Assembly (NCBI RefSeq): GCF_001458215.1
Contig: NZ_CYTW01000001.1
Span: forward strand, 1,240,001-1,304,000
DNA: 64,000 nt
Source of the DNA: Shimia thalassica
GTDB taxonomy: Bacteria; Pseudomonadota; Alphaproteobacteria; Rhodobacterales; Rhodobacteraceae
Direction of reading: 5' to 3'
Below, piece by piece: positions 9,706 to 17,654 of the stretch. The notes beneath the pieces are model-generated. The model saw only the letters and a list, made by a program, of their open reading frames with translations. It was not told the DNA's origin and searched no databases. Numbering within the stretch: position 1 is the stretch's first letter; every line of letters begins with the position of its first letter. A program made the position numbers and the translations under genes.

Positions 9706-10878
9706 ATGCCGATCAAGAATAGCTTTGCAGAAATGCATGAGGAAATCACCGGCTGGCGGCATCACCTGCATGCCAACCCCGAACTGATGTTTGACGTGCA
9801 CGAAACTGCTGCCTTTGTTCAGGAGCGCCTGAAAGAGTTCGGCGTGGATGAGATCACGCCGGGTATCGGGCGCACAGGCGTGGTGGCTGTTATCAAAGGG
9901 CGCAGCAATACTTCGGGCCGTGTGATCGGATTGCGCGCAGATATGGATGCTTTGCCCATTCACGAGGTCACGGGGTTGGATTATGCGTCGACCGTATCGG
10001 GCAAGATGCACGCTTGCGGCCATGACGGGCATACGTCGATGCTGCTCGGAGCGGCCAAGTATCTTGCAGAGACGCGGAACTTTGACGGGACGGCGGTTCT
10101 GATTTTCCAGCCCGCCGAAGAAGGCGGCGGCGGCGGCAAAGAGATGTGCGACGACGGCATGATGGACCGTTGGGGCATCCAAGAGGTCTATGGCCTGCAC
10201 AACACACCCGGATTGCCGGTTGGTGAATTTGCGATCCGGCCCGGCGCCCTGATGGCTTCGGCAGATGAATTTGAAATTGTTGTCACAGGACGCGGCGGAC
10301 ACGCAGCGGCCCCGCATGAAGCCGTGGATACAACCTTGGTTGCCTCGCAAATTGTGGTTTCTTTACAAAGCATTGTTGCGCGTACCGTGAATCCGGTGAA
10401 GCGGGTGGTTGTCACGGTTGGCACGTTTGAAACCGACAGCGCCGCCTCGAATGTTATTGCCCACACCGCGCGCCTCACGGGCACAGTGCGTGTTCTCGAC
10501 CCCGATTACCGCGCCATTGCAGAAGAGCGTATCCGCGCCATTGCCGAACACACGGCACTGGCGTTTGGTGCCAAGGCCGAAGTCACATGGGAAGACGGCT
10601 ATCCGGTCACGGTCAATTCGACCGACCATACCGATTTTGCAGCAGATGCGGCACGTGCAGTCGCGGGCGCGGAAAAGGTCGACGTCGACACCGATCCGAT
10701 CATGCCTGCAGAGGACTTTTCCTTCATGTTGCAAGAGCGCCCCGGCGCCTACATCTTCCTCGGGAATGGCGATACGGAAATGTGTCACCATCCCGCCTAT
10801 CAATTTGACGACGACGCGATTCCGGCTGGGTGTAGCTGGTTCGCAGAAATGGTCGAGCGGCGCATGCCGCTGGGCTGA
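9706..10878 (+). CDS. M20 family amidohydrolase (hippurate hydrolase/aminoacylase type), copy 1
   Basis: This 390-residue metallohydrolase belongs to the HipO/AbgA/IlvE-conjugate branch of M20. Metal-site motifs are GLRADMDALPIHE, MHACGHDGHTSMLL and QPAEEGGGGGKEMCDDG, plus a dimerisation domain opening with GRGGHAAAPHEAVD and the distal histidine in NGDTEMCHHP. A ribosome site (AGAGAGGGG) precedes the ATG. The next gene is a close paralogue with the same motif spacing, so the pair arose by tandem duplication. It probably cleaves N-acyl amino acids taken up by the linked ABC importer. Confidence 0.88.
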   Translation: MPIKNSFAEMHEEITGWRHHLHANPELMFDVHETAAFVQERLKEFGVDEITPGIGRTGVVAVIKGRSNTSGRVIGLRADMDALPIHEVTGLDYASTVSGKMHACGHDGHTSMLLGAAKYLAETRNFDGTAVLIFQPAEEGGGGGKEMCDDGMMDRWGIQEVYGLHNTPGLPVGEFAIRPGALMASADEFEIVVTGRGGHAAAPHEAVDTTLVASQIVVSLQSIVARTVNPVKRVVVTVGTFETDSAASNVIAHTARLTGTVRVLDPDYRAIAEERIRAIAEHTALAFGAKAEVTWEDGYPVTVNSTDHTDFAADAARAVAGAEKVDVDTDPIMPAEDFSFMLQERPGAYIFLGNGDTEMCHHPAYQFDDDAIPAGCSWFAEMVERRMPLG

Positions 10879-10900
10879 TCACTACGAGGAGCGAGACCCA

Positions 10901-12064
10901 ATGCCAGTAAAGAACCGTTTTGCAGAGTTGCAGGCAGAAATCACAGAATGGCGCCGTGATATTCACGCGCATCCCGAAATCCTGTTCGAAACGCATCGAA
11001 CATCCGCGCTGGTCGCGGAAAAGCTCGAGGCGTTCGGGTGTGACGAGATCGTCACCGGAATTGGCCGCACAGGTGTGGTCGGGGTCATCAAGGGCAAAAC
11101 TGATACGTCGGGCAAGGTGATTGGATTGCGCGCCGATATGGATGCGCTTCCCATTCTCGAGGCAACAGGTCTGGACTATGCCTCACAAACCGATGGGGCC
11201 ATGCATGCCTGCGGTCACGACGGGCACACTGCGATGCTTTTGGGGGCTGCAAAGTACCTGAGCGAGACGCGGAATTTTGATGGCACTGTCGTTGTGATTT
11301 TCCAACCCGCAGAAGAAGGCGGCGGCGGCGGCAAGGAAATGTGTGATGACGGTATGATGGACCGCTGGAACATTCAGGAAGTTTACGGGATGCACAACTG
11401 GCCGGGCAAACCTGTTGGCGCATTTGCCATCCGTCCGGGGGCATTCTTTGCGGCCACCGACACCTTTGACATTGCGTTCGAGGGCAAGGGCGGCCATGCG
11501 GCCAAACCGCAGGAAACCGTCGACACCACTGTCATGACGGCGCAGGCGGTTTTGGCATTGCAAACCATTGCGAGCCGGAATGCCGATCCTGTGGATCAAA
11601 TCGTTGTGTCGGTCACATCGTTCGAGACATCGTCAAACGCCTTCAACGTGATCCCGCAATCCGTCCATCTTCGTGGAACCGTGCGCACCATGAGCCCCGA
11701 AATGCGCGACCTTGCGGAAAAGCGTATTCAGGAAATCTGTGACGGGATCGCCGTGACGTTTGGTGGAACGGTGAATGTGGATTACCACCGCGGTTATCCG
11801 GTGATGGTCAACTCGGAAGCACAAACCGAATTTGCGGCGGACGTGGCCCGTTCGATCAGTGGCCAGTGTGACGATGCCCCGCTTGTGATGGGCGGCGAAG
11901 ACTTTGCCTTTATGCTGGAAGAGCGTCCGGGCGCTTATATTCTGGTGGGTAATGGCGATACAGCCATGGTTCATCACCCCGAATACAACTTCAACGATGA
12001 AGCGATCCCTGCGGGCTGTAGCTGGTGGGCCGAAATCGTCGAACAGCGTATGCCTGCGGCGTGA
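10901..12064 (+). CDS. M20 family amidohydrolase, copy 2 (tandem paralogue)
   Basis: This 387-residue paralogue of the preceding gene keeps every metal motif (GLRADMDALPILE, MHACGHDGHTAMLL, QPAEEGGGGGKEMCDDG, GKGGHAAKPQETVD). The open frame extends far upstream inside copy 1, but the ATG at 10901 follows a good ribosome site (ACGAGGAGCGAG) and aligns exactly with the start of copy 1, so the longer frame is spurious. Differences cluster in the dimerisation/lid domain (for example AFFAATDTFDIAFEGK against ALMASADEFEIVVTGR), suggesting divergence in substrate range. It is the last gene of the operon. Confidence 0.88.
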   Translation: MPVKNRFAELQAEITEWRRDIHAHPEILFETHRTSALVAEKLEAFGCDEIVTGIGRTGVVGVIKGKTDTSGKVIGLRADMDALPILEATGLDYASQTDGAMHACGHDGHTAMLLGAAKYLSETRNFDGTVVVIFQPAEEGGGGGKEMCDDGMMDRWNIQEVYGMHNWPGKPVGAFAIRPGAFFAATDTFDIAFEGKGGHAAKPQETVDTTVMTAQAVLALQTIASRNADPVDQIVVSVTSFETSSNAFNVIPQSVHLRGTVRTMSPEMRDLAEKRIQEICDGIAVTFGGTVNVDYHRGYPVMVNSEAQTEFAADVARSISGQCDDAPLVMGGEDFAFMLEERPGAYILVGNGDTAMVHHPEYNFNDEAIPAGCSWWAEIVEQRMPAA

Positions 12065-12072
12065 CAAAACAA

Positions 12073-12103
12073 AACCCAAGAGTGGCGGTGCCTCTCTTGG
12101 GTT
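12073..12103 (-). terminator. Terminator hairpin between convergent hydrolase and arsC-like operons
   Basis: A perfect 10-bp stem (12073-12082 with 12094-12103) lies in the 60-base gap between two convergent operons. The T-rich tail (TTTTGTTTTG) is on the minus-strand side, so it best serves the pyrD/arsC-like operon. It may also stop rightward transcription. Confidence 0.7.
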
Positions 12104-12124
12104 GCTAAGCGTGTTGGGCGGATA

Positions 12125-12463
12125 TCAGAGAATATCCAACACTTGTTCGGGTGGCCGCCCCAAAGCAGCTTTGCCATTTGCAAACACAATTGGGCGTTCG
12201 ATCAGCTTTGGACATTTCGCCATTGCTTCGATCAGCGTCGCGTCGTCATCGTCCTTGTTCAGACCAAGTTCGCGGAAGGCGCTTTCTTTCGGGCGCATCA
12301 TTTCGATCGCCTTCAGCCCTAAAAGATCCAAGGCCTCGCGAATTTCATCGGCTGTTGGGCTGTCCTCAAGGTATTTGCGCACGGTGACAGCGCCCTTGTC
12401 TTCGATCAGGGCAAGCGTCTGGCGTGATTTTGAACAGCGCGGGTTGTGCCACATCGTGATCAT
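12125..12463 (-). CDS. ArsC/Spx-family reductase (arsenate reductase-like)
   Basis: This 112-residue thioredoxin-fold protein begins [20 protein letters not shown]; Cys9 within NPRCSKSR is the nucleophile position of glutaredoxin-linked ArsC. The ATG at 12463 has AGGA six bases upstream and overlaps the pyrD stop as ATGA; a TTG six bases further up is less likely. No arsR, arsB or ACR3 gene is nearby. Many stand-alone members (YffB type) are not arsenate reductases, so family membership is firm but arsenate reduction is only possible. It is translationally coupled to pyrD. Confidence 0.8.
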   Translation of the reverse strand: MITMWHNPRCSKSRQTLALIEDKGAVTVRKYLEDSPTADEIREALDLLGLKAIEMMRPKESAFRELGLNKDDDDATLIEAMAKCPKLIERPIVFANGKAALGRPPEQVLDIL

Positions 12464-13518
12464 CGCCAATCCTTTCGTTTGCTTCCGACAGCATCGGCCA
12501 AATTGGCAAAGCCATCCCGTTCCAAAAGGGCATCAAGGCCGCGAACGACCTCTTCCGCAAGGGACAGGCCGCCGTAAACCAATGCCGTATAGAGTTGCAC
12601 CGCCGAAGCACCTGCGCAAATTTTCGCATAGGCCTGTTCCGCGTTAGAGATGCCGCCAACCCCGATCAGGGGCAGCTTTCCGTCTGTCAGTTCAGACATG
12701 CGCGCAAGAACCCGCGTGGATTTTTCAAACAGAGGAGCACCTGACAGCCCACCGGCCTCGGCCTTGTGTTCCGAGCGCAGGCCGCTGCGGTCCAATGTCG
12801 TATTGGTGGTGATCACGGCGTCCAGTTGGGCCTCTGTGGCCACTTCGGCAATTTCTTCCAGTTCCGCGTCGCTCAGATCCGGGGCGATTTTCAGGAAGAC
12901 GGGGATTTTTCTGTCCAGACCGTTACGTGTCTCCATGACCCCGGCGAGCAGAGCCGAAAGTGCGGCTTTGCCTTGTAGGTCGCGCAGTTTCTCTGTGTTG
13001 GGAGAGCTGACATTGACCGTTGCGAAATCAAGATATGCACCACAATGGCCCAACACCTTGGCGAAATCGCTGGCGCGATCCGTGCTGTCTTTGTTCGCCC
13101 CGAGATTGAGACCGATGACAGCATCCTTGGGACGTTGCGCCAAACGTGTGGCGATGGCTTCCATGCCGTCGTTGTTAAATCCGAACCGGTTGATTGCGGC
13201 TTGATCCTCTGTCAGGCGGAACAAACGGGGCTTGGGGTTGCCCGGTTGGGATTTGGGTGTCGCGGCGCCCACTTCGAAAAAACCAAAGCCCGCTTTGGCC
13301 AGCCCGTTCAGGGCCGTTGCATCCTTGTCAAAACCAGCGGCAAGACCGACGGGATTGGCAATCTCAATTCCCGCGATGCTGGTTCTGAGACGGTCTGACG
13401 TGATTGTTCCGGGGGCAGGGGCCACGCCCATCTGCAAGGCTTTGATTGCAAAGCCGTGCGCGGCTTCGGGGTCAATGCTGCGCAAGGCGCGCATGCCCAG
13501 GCTCTCGAGAAGTTTCAT
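12460..13518 (-). CDS. pyrD: Dihydroorotate dehydrogenase (quinone), class 2
   Basis: This 352-residue membrane-associated flavoprotein oxidises dihydroorotate to orotate with ubiquinone in pyrimidine synthesis. Class 2 features are the N-terminal amphipathic helix region (about residues 1-40) before the barrel, [37 protein letters not shown] and [18 protein letters not shown]. The catalytic serine segment is [15 protein letters not shown], and FMN contacts occur in ITTNTTLDR and LIGVGGISN. It overlaps the DUF952 gene upstream and the arsC-like gene downstream by four bases each, giving a three-gene operon. Confidence 0.95.
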   Translation of the reverse strand: MKLLESLGMRALRSIDPEAAHGFAIKALQMGVAPAPGTITSDRLRTSIAGIEIANPVGLAAGFDKDATALNGLAKAGFGFFEVGAATPKSQPGNPKPRLFRLTEDQAAINRFGFNNDGMEAIATRLAQRPKDAVIGLNLGANKDSTDRASDFAKVLGHCGAYLDFATVNVSSPNTEKLRDLQGKAALSALLAGVMETRNGLDRKIPVFLKIAPDLSDAELEEIAEVATEAQLDAVITTNTTLDRSGLRSEHKAEAGGLSGAPLFEKSTRVLARMSELTDGKLPLIGVGGISNAEQAYAKICAGASAVQLYTALVYGGLSLAEEVVRGLDALLERDGFANLADAVGSKRKDWR

Positions 13519-13856
13519 ATGCCAAGCCCCGCAGGAAATTGATGTGTGCCATCTTCAAGCGGCAAAGGTTGGGCCCAAGCCACATCCTCAAGCCGCAATG
13601 TGCGATAGAGATGCGGAAACAATGCCCCCCCGCGAGAGGGTTCCCACTTCAATGCATCGCCCAGCTCGTCAGCTTCGAGACCCAGCAGGAACAGGTTCTC
13701 TTCGCCTGAAAAGTGTTTCGCAGCGGTTTCGGCCGCTTGGTCTGCGGTCGAGAAATGAACAAACCCATCCGCAATGTCGACAGGAGCGCCGGCGGTTTCG
13801 CCTTTTGCTCGCAATGCCGCCCATTCGTCGGCCCGGAATATCTTGAAAATCAGCAT
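13515..13856 (-). CDS. DUF952 domain protein
   Basis: This small cytoplasmic protein of about 113 residues begins [15 protein letters not shown] and continues with [34 protein letters not shown] and [10 protein letters not shown], the conserved blocks of DUF952. The family is often found beside pyrD in alphaproteobacteria. Its function is unknown; a glutathione-S-transferase-like role has been suggested only from fold comparison. The start at 13856 matches the usual family N-terminus; an ATG at 13871 would add five residues. Its stop overlaps the pyrD start as ATGA. Confidence 0.8.
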   Translation of the reverse strand: MLIFKIFRADEWAALRAKGETAGAPVDIADGFVHFSTADQAAETAAKHFSGEENLFLLGLEADELGDALKWEPSRGGALFPHLYRTLRLEDVAWAQPLPLEDGTHQFPAGLGI

Positions 13857-13965
13857 ATCAGGGACATGCAACGCTGTAAGCCCAACGTCAAGCGACAGAA
13901 GTTTTGACTCGGAGGTAAAAACAAGGGAACCATAGCGTTATCGTCTGACATGAGGGGGAAGACCA

Positions 13966-15540
13966 ATGATTAAAAAAATCCTTTCCGGCGCGGCTGCAAT
14001 GGCCTTGATGGCTGGGGCTGCTCAAGCTGATTACAATTTGACTGTTTTACACACCAACGATTTCCATGCGCGGTTTGAACCCATAAGCAAATATGACTCG
14101 GGCTGTTCAGAAGACAGCAATGCCGAGGGCAAATGCTTTGGCGGATCAGCGCGCTTGATCACGGCAGTAGAAGCGGCCCGGGGACGTGCCGAAAACAGCA
14201 TCCTTGTGGATGGCGGAGACCAGTTTCAGGGGACGCTGTTTTATACCTATTACAAAGGCAAAGTTGCCGCCGAGATGATGAACAAACTCGGATATGACGG
14301 CATGACCGTTGGCAACCACGAATTTGACGATGGTCCCGAGGTGCTGCGCGGGTTCATGGACGCAGTTGGCTTTCCGGTTCTCATGTCCAATGCGGATGTC
14401 ACCAAAGAAGAGCTTTTGGCAGACGTTTTGCAAAAATCGACCGTGATTGAAAAAGGCGGCGAAAAGATCGGGCTTATTGGCCTGACGCCTCAAGATACGG
14501 ATGAACTGGCCAGCCCGGGGCAAAACGTGACCTTTTCTGATCCTGTCGCGGCGGTTCAGGGCGAAGTGGACAAACTCACCGCGATGGGTGTGAACAAGAT
14601 CATCGTTCTCAGCCACTCGGGTTATGGCGTTGATCAACATGTTGCGGCCAATACCACGGGTGTCGATGTGATCGTTGGCGGGCATGACAATACCTACCTG
14701 TCCAATACCAGCGACAAGGCCAAAGGCCCGTATCCCACAATGGTTGGCGGCACGGCCATCGTTCAGGCCTATGCCTATGGCAAGTTTCTGGGCGAGCTGA
14801 ACATTGTGTTCAACGATGCCGGCGAAATCAAATCGGCCACAGGTGAGCCGATCATCATGGACGCTTCGGTTTCCGAGGACGCAGGCACAAAGGCCCGTAT
14901 TAGCGAGCTGGCTGCGCCGCTTGAAGAAATCCGCCAAAAAGTGGTGGCCGCGTCCAGTGCGGCGATCATGGGGGATCGCAGCGTGTGCCGTGTCGAAGAA
15001 TGCGCAATGGGCAATCTGGTTGCTGATGCCATGCTGGCCCGTGTTGCGGATCAAGGCGTGACAATCGCGATCACCAACTCGGGCGGGCTGCGTGCCAGCA
15101 TTGATGAAGGCGACGTCACAATGGGTGAAGTGCTCACGGTGCTGCCTTTCCAGAACACGCTGTCGACCTTTGAAGTCTCGGGACAAGTGGTGATCGATGC
15201 GTTGGAAAATGGCGTGAGCCAGGTCGAAGACGTCAAAGGCCGGTTCCCGCAGGTGGCCGGACTGAAATTCACGTGGGATTCAACCAAGGCGCCGAACGAG
15301 GGACGTATCACCGAAGTTCTGGTTCAAAAGGGGGACGGCTGGATGCCGATTGATCCGGCAGCAACCTATACGTTGGTCTCTAACAACTATGTGCGCAACG
15401 GCGGCGACGGCTATAAAATGTTCCGTGACGCGGCAAATGCATATGACTATGGGCCTGACCTTGCGGATGTTACGGCCGAATTCATGGCGCAGAACATTCC
15501 CTATAGCCCCTATACGGATGGGCGCATTACACGCAAATAA
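13966..15540 (+). CDS. Periplasmic 5'-nucleotidase / bifunctional metallophosphatase (UshA family)
   Basis: This 524-residue exported enzyme hydrolyses 5'-nucleotides or related phosphate esters. A signal peptide (about residues 1-22, ending GAAQA) precedes the two-metal phosphatase domain with LHTNDFHARFEP, VDGGDQFQGTLF, VGNHEFDDGPEVL, LSHSGYGVDQHV and VGGHDNTYL. The C-terminal nucleotide-binding domain (from about residue 345) carries AITNSGGLRASI, VLPFQNTLSTFEVSG and SNNYVRNGGDGYKMF. Full length for the family. It is single and followed by a clear terminator, consistent with phosphorus scavenging from dissolved nucleotides in the sea. Confidence 0.92.
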   Translation: MIKKILSGAAAMALMAGAAQADYNLTVLHTNDFHARFEPISKYDSGCSEDSNAEGKCFGGSARLITAVEAARGRAENSILVDGGDQFQGTLFYTYYKGKVAAEMMNKLGYDGMTVGNHEFDDGPEVLRGFMDAVGFPVLMSNADVTKEELLADVLQKSTVIEKGGEKIGLIGLTPQDTDELASPGQNVTFSDPVAAVQGEVDKLTAMGVNKIIVLSHSGYGVDQHVAANTTGVDVIVGGHDNTYLSNTSDKAKGPYPTMVGGTAIVQAYAYGKFLGELNIVFNDAGEIKSATGEPIIMDASVSEDAGTKARISELAAPLEEIRQKVVAASSAAIMGDRSVCRVEECAMGNLVADAMLARVADQGVTIAITNSGGLRASIDEGDVTMGEVLTVLPFQNTLSTFEVSGQVVIDALENGVSQVEDVKGRFPQVAGLKFTWDSTKAPNEGRITEVLVQKGDGWMPIDPAATYTLVSNNYVRNGGDGYKMFRDAANAYDYGPDLADVTAEFMAQNIPYSPYTDGRITRK

Positions 15541-15558
15541 GGCGACTTGCCGCCTGAG

Positions 15559-15590
15559 GCCCCTGCTGGAAAACTGGCGGGGGCTTTTTT
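15559..15590 (+). terminator. Rho-independent terminator of the 5'-nucleotidase gene
   Basis: An 8-bp stem with one G-T wobble (15559-15566 with 15577-15584) and a 10-base loop is followed directly by six T residues (15585-15590), 18 bases after the stop codon. Confidence 0.85.
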
Positions 15591-15601
15591 ATGGGGCACT
15601 C

Positions 15602-15907
15602 ATGGACCATCCGCTTTTCGATCTGATCAACCAGAAAATCCTTGCGGCGCAGGAAGCTGGCGACTTTGACAATCTCGAAGGCGCGGGAAAACCCTTGCCG
15701 AAAGAAGACGATCCTGAAAACGCGATGCTGAATCGTCTTGTGCGTGAAAGCGGGGGCGCGCCCGAGTTTGTGTTGCTTAGCCGCGAAATGGCGCGTTTGC
15801 GCGCCGAATTGCGTGAAACCGATGACCGCACCCGCCGTCAGGACCTGTTGAAGGAAATGTCGATGATGGATGCGCGTCTTGAACTGGCCCGCAAAGGGTA
15901 CCGCTAA
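15602..15907 (+). CDS. DUF1992 (DnaJ homologue subfamily C member 28-like) protein
   Basis: This cytoplasmic protein of 101 residues begins MDHPLFDLINQKILAAQEAG and contains FDNLEGAGKPLP, the diagnostic block of DUF1992, followed by a charged helical tail (LSREMARLRAELRETDDRTR). The bacterial proteins lack a J domain and have no established function. The start ATG lies immediately after the terminator of the upstream gene, so either its own promoter overlaps that hairpin or it depends on readthrough. Confidence 0.82.
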   Translation: MDHPLFDLINQKILAAQEAGDFDNLEGAGKPLPKEDDPENAMLNRLVRESGGAPEFVLLSREMARLRAELRETDDRTRRQDLLKEMSMMDARLELARKGYR

Positions 15908-15910
15908 CCC

Positions 15911-17650
15911 CTAGTCGAGGTCCGGCCAAAGGGCTGGATCAAGTTGCGCGCAAAACGGTTCAAGCGCCTTTTCCATACGTTTCCAGCCGCCAACGGATTT
16001 GGTGTGCACCCCTTCCCGGACTTGGGCCGAGGATGCGGTCCGCACCAGCCCCGTGTTCTTTTCAGGTGCTGCCATCTCGGGAATCCAGTCCAGCCCACAG
16101 AAGGTTGCCATTTTGCGGCTGGCACTGTCTACGTCGGCCACAACCTCGGCATAGTCCATCGTCAGGATGTGATCGGGGAACAGTGTGCCCCAATGCGTCA
16201 TATAGCTTTTGTAAAGATTGGCTTGATGCGCGATTGCGGTCAGATCAAACGAGAAACGCAGGCCCGTTGCCGGAAAATATGTGCGCCAGATCGACAACGC
16301 CACGTCTCTTGGATCCCGCGACAGGTGTAAGAAACGGGCTGTCGGAAACGCCTCGAGAAGAGGCCCGACATAGCGATAGTTTGACGGCATCTTGTCGATG
16401 AAAACCTGAGACTGCCGCGCATCATCTGGCAACTCTTTTCGATAGCTTTCTGCAAGGTGGGCGGGATCAGCGCCAGTGATCAGGGTCTCGGGTGTCAGAA
16501 CCTTGCTTGTGCTTAACATCTCACCACAATTGGCGATATCAGGATGCGCAGACAAGATCATCTCGCTGAGTGTTGTGCCGGACCGTGGCAGGCCGATGAC
16601 AAACAACGGGCGCGGTGTGTCATGGTCGCCTTGATCCATATTGACGGCGAAACCTTGCGGGTAGGCGGCCAAGATGGCGGACAGTTCGGCATCAGCGCCT
16701 TTGCGGTCATAAGGGTGTTCTTTGGCCAGCATCGCATTGCCACGTGCCAATGAAGGCGCGGCTTTTTCAAAATCCTTTGCCTGAAAAAACGTGTTGCCCA
16801 ATGCCAGATGCAAAAAGGCCTGCCGTTCGTCTTTGGTGGGTAATTTGTTCATGGCCGCTTTGATGGCGGGCACCATGGCCAGGTTTTCTTCTGCTGTCTG
16901 GCTGTCGACCAGCCCCCGATAGGTCGGCCCGTCCAGCGGATCCATCTCGAGCACCCGTTTGTAGATGGCGTTAGAGTTGGCCAGACGCCCCATTTGCGAC
17001 AGTTGGATCGCGAGGTATTTTTGCGCCCGCAGGTCACTGGGCGCCATTTCGACCGCCTTTTCCAAAGCGGCGAGCGCCTCCTCTGGCCGGTGGCGGCGGG
17101 TCAGGGGATCTGCGAGATTTACAAGCGCGGACGAATCTTGGGTCAGTTCGAAAAACCGTTCAAAATCTGCAATCGCGTCATCATCATTTTTTAGTTCGTC
17201 ATGTGAGGTTCCACGCAGGCTCAACGCTTCTGCATGGTTAGGCACGGTTTCAAGAATGCGCGTTGTCGTTTCAATAACGTTTTGCGGTTGTCCGAGATGC
17301 ATTTGCGCATTTGCTTTGAGTATCAAAAGCTGTGTTTTCTCGGCGCGTTTGGGTTCGAGTTTGGCAATCAGTTCCAGCGCCTTTTCACCTCGACCCGCCT
17401 GTATCAGAGCGCGCAACAGGTTGTCTTGCGTCGCGGGATCCCCCGGCGCCAGACCGAGGGCTTTGTTAAAGAAACTCACCGCCTGCGCAAAATTTCCGGC
17501 ACGGGCATGGGCGGCACCTGCCGCATTTGCGAACCCGGGTTCTTTGGGGAATTTTTTCGCTGCAGCCATCGCGGTTTTGGCCGCCCCTGCAAATTGTCCG
17601 GCCTGCATCTGGCTGTTGATTTTTTCGAGGTGTTTCTGTGCCGGATTCAT
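15911..17650 (-). CDS. Tetratricopeptide-repeat sulfotransferase, copy B
   Basis: This 579-residue protein has an N-terminal TPR array (about residues 1-300; repeats such as FANAAGAAHARAGNFAQAVS and ALAALEKAVEMAPSDLRAQK) joined to a C-terminal sulfotransferase domain. The PAPS 5'-phosphosulfate loop reads VIGLPRSGTTLSEMILSAHP and the 3'-phosphate motif reads LSRDPRDVALSIWRTYFP. The architecture resembles protein sulfotransferases, but the acceptor is unknown and no signal peptide is visible. It lies four bases downstream of a paralogue of the same layout; the pair is a tandem duplication. Confidence 0.87.
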   Translation of the reverse strand: MNPAQKHLEKINSQMQAGQFAGAAKTAMAAAKKFPKEPGFANAAGAAHARAGNFAQAVSFFNKALGLAPGDPATQDNLLRALIQAGRGEKALELIAKLEPKRAEKTQLLILKANAQMHLGQPQNVIETTTRILETVPNHAEALSLRGTSHDELKNDDDAIADFERFFELTQDSSALVNLADPLTRRHRPEEALAALEKAVEMAPSDLRAQKYLAIQLSQMGRLANSNAIYKRVLEMDPLDGPTYRGLVDSQTAEENLAMVPAIKAAMNKLPTKDERQAFLHLALGNTFFQAKDFEKAAPSLARGNAMLAKEHPYDRKGADAELSAILAAYPQGFAVNMDQGDHDTPRPLFVIGLPRSGTTLSEMILSAHPDIANCGEMLSTSKVLTPETLITGADPAHLAESYRKELPDDARQSQVFIDKMPSNYRYVGPLLEAFPTARFLHLSRDPRDVALSIWRTYFPATGLRFSFDLTAIAHQANLYKSYMTHWGTLFPDHILTMDYAEVVADVDSASRKMATFCGLDWIPEMAAPEKNTGLVRTASSAQVREGVHTKSVGGWKRMEKALEPFCAQLDPALWPDLD

Positions 17651-17654
17651 CTGG

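Noticed and set aside
14146-15186. 346-codon minus-strand frame inside the 5'-nucleotidase gene
   Set aside because: Composition typical of an antisense frame in GC-rich coding DNA; no ribosome site or homology cue.
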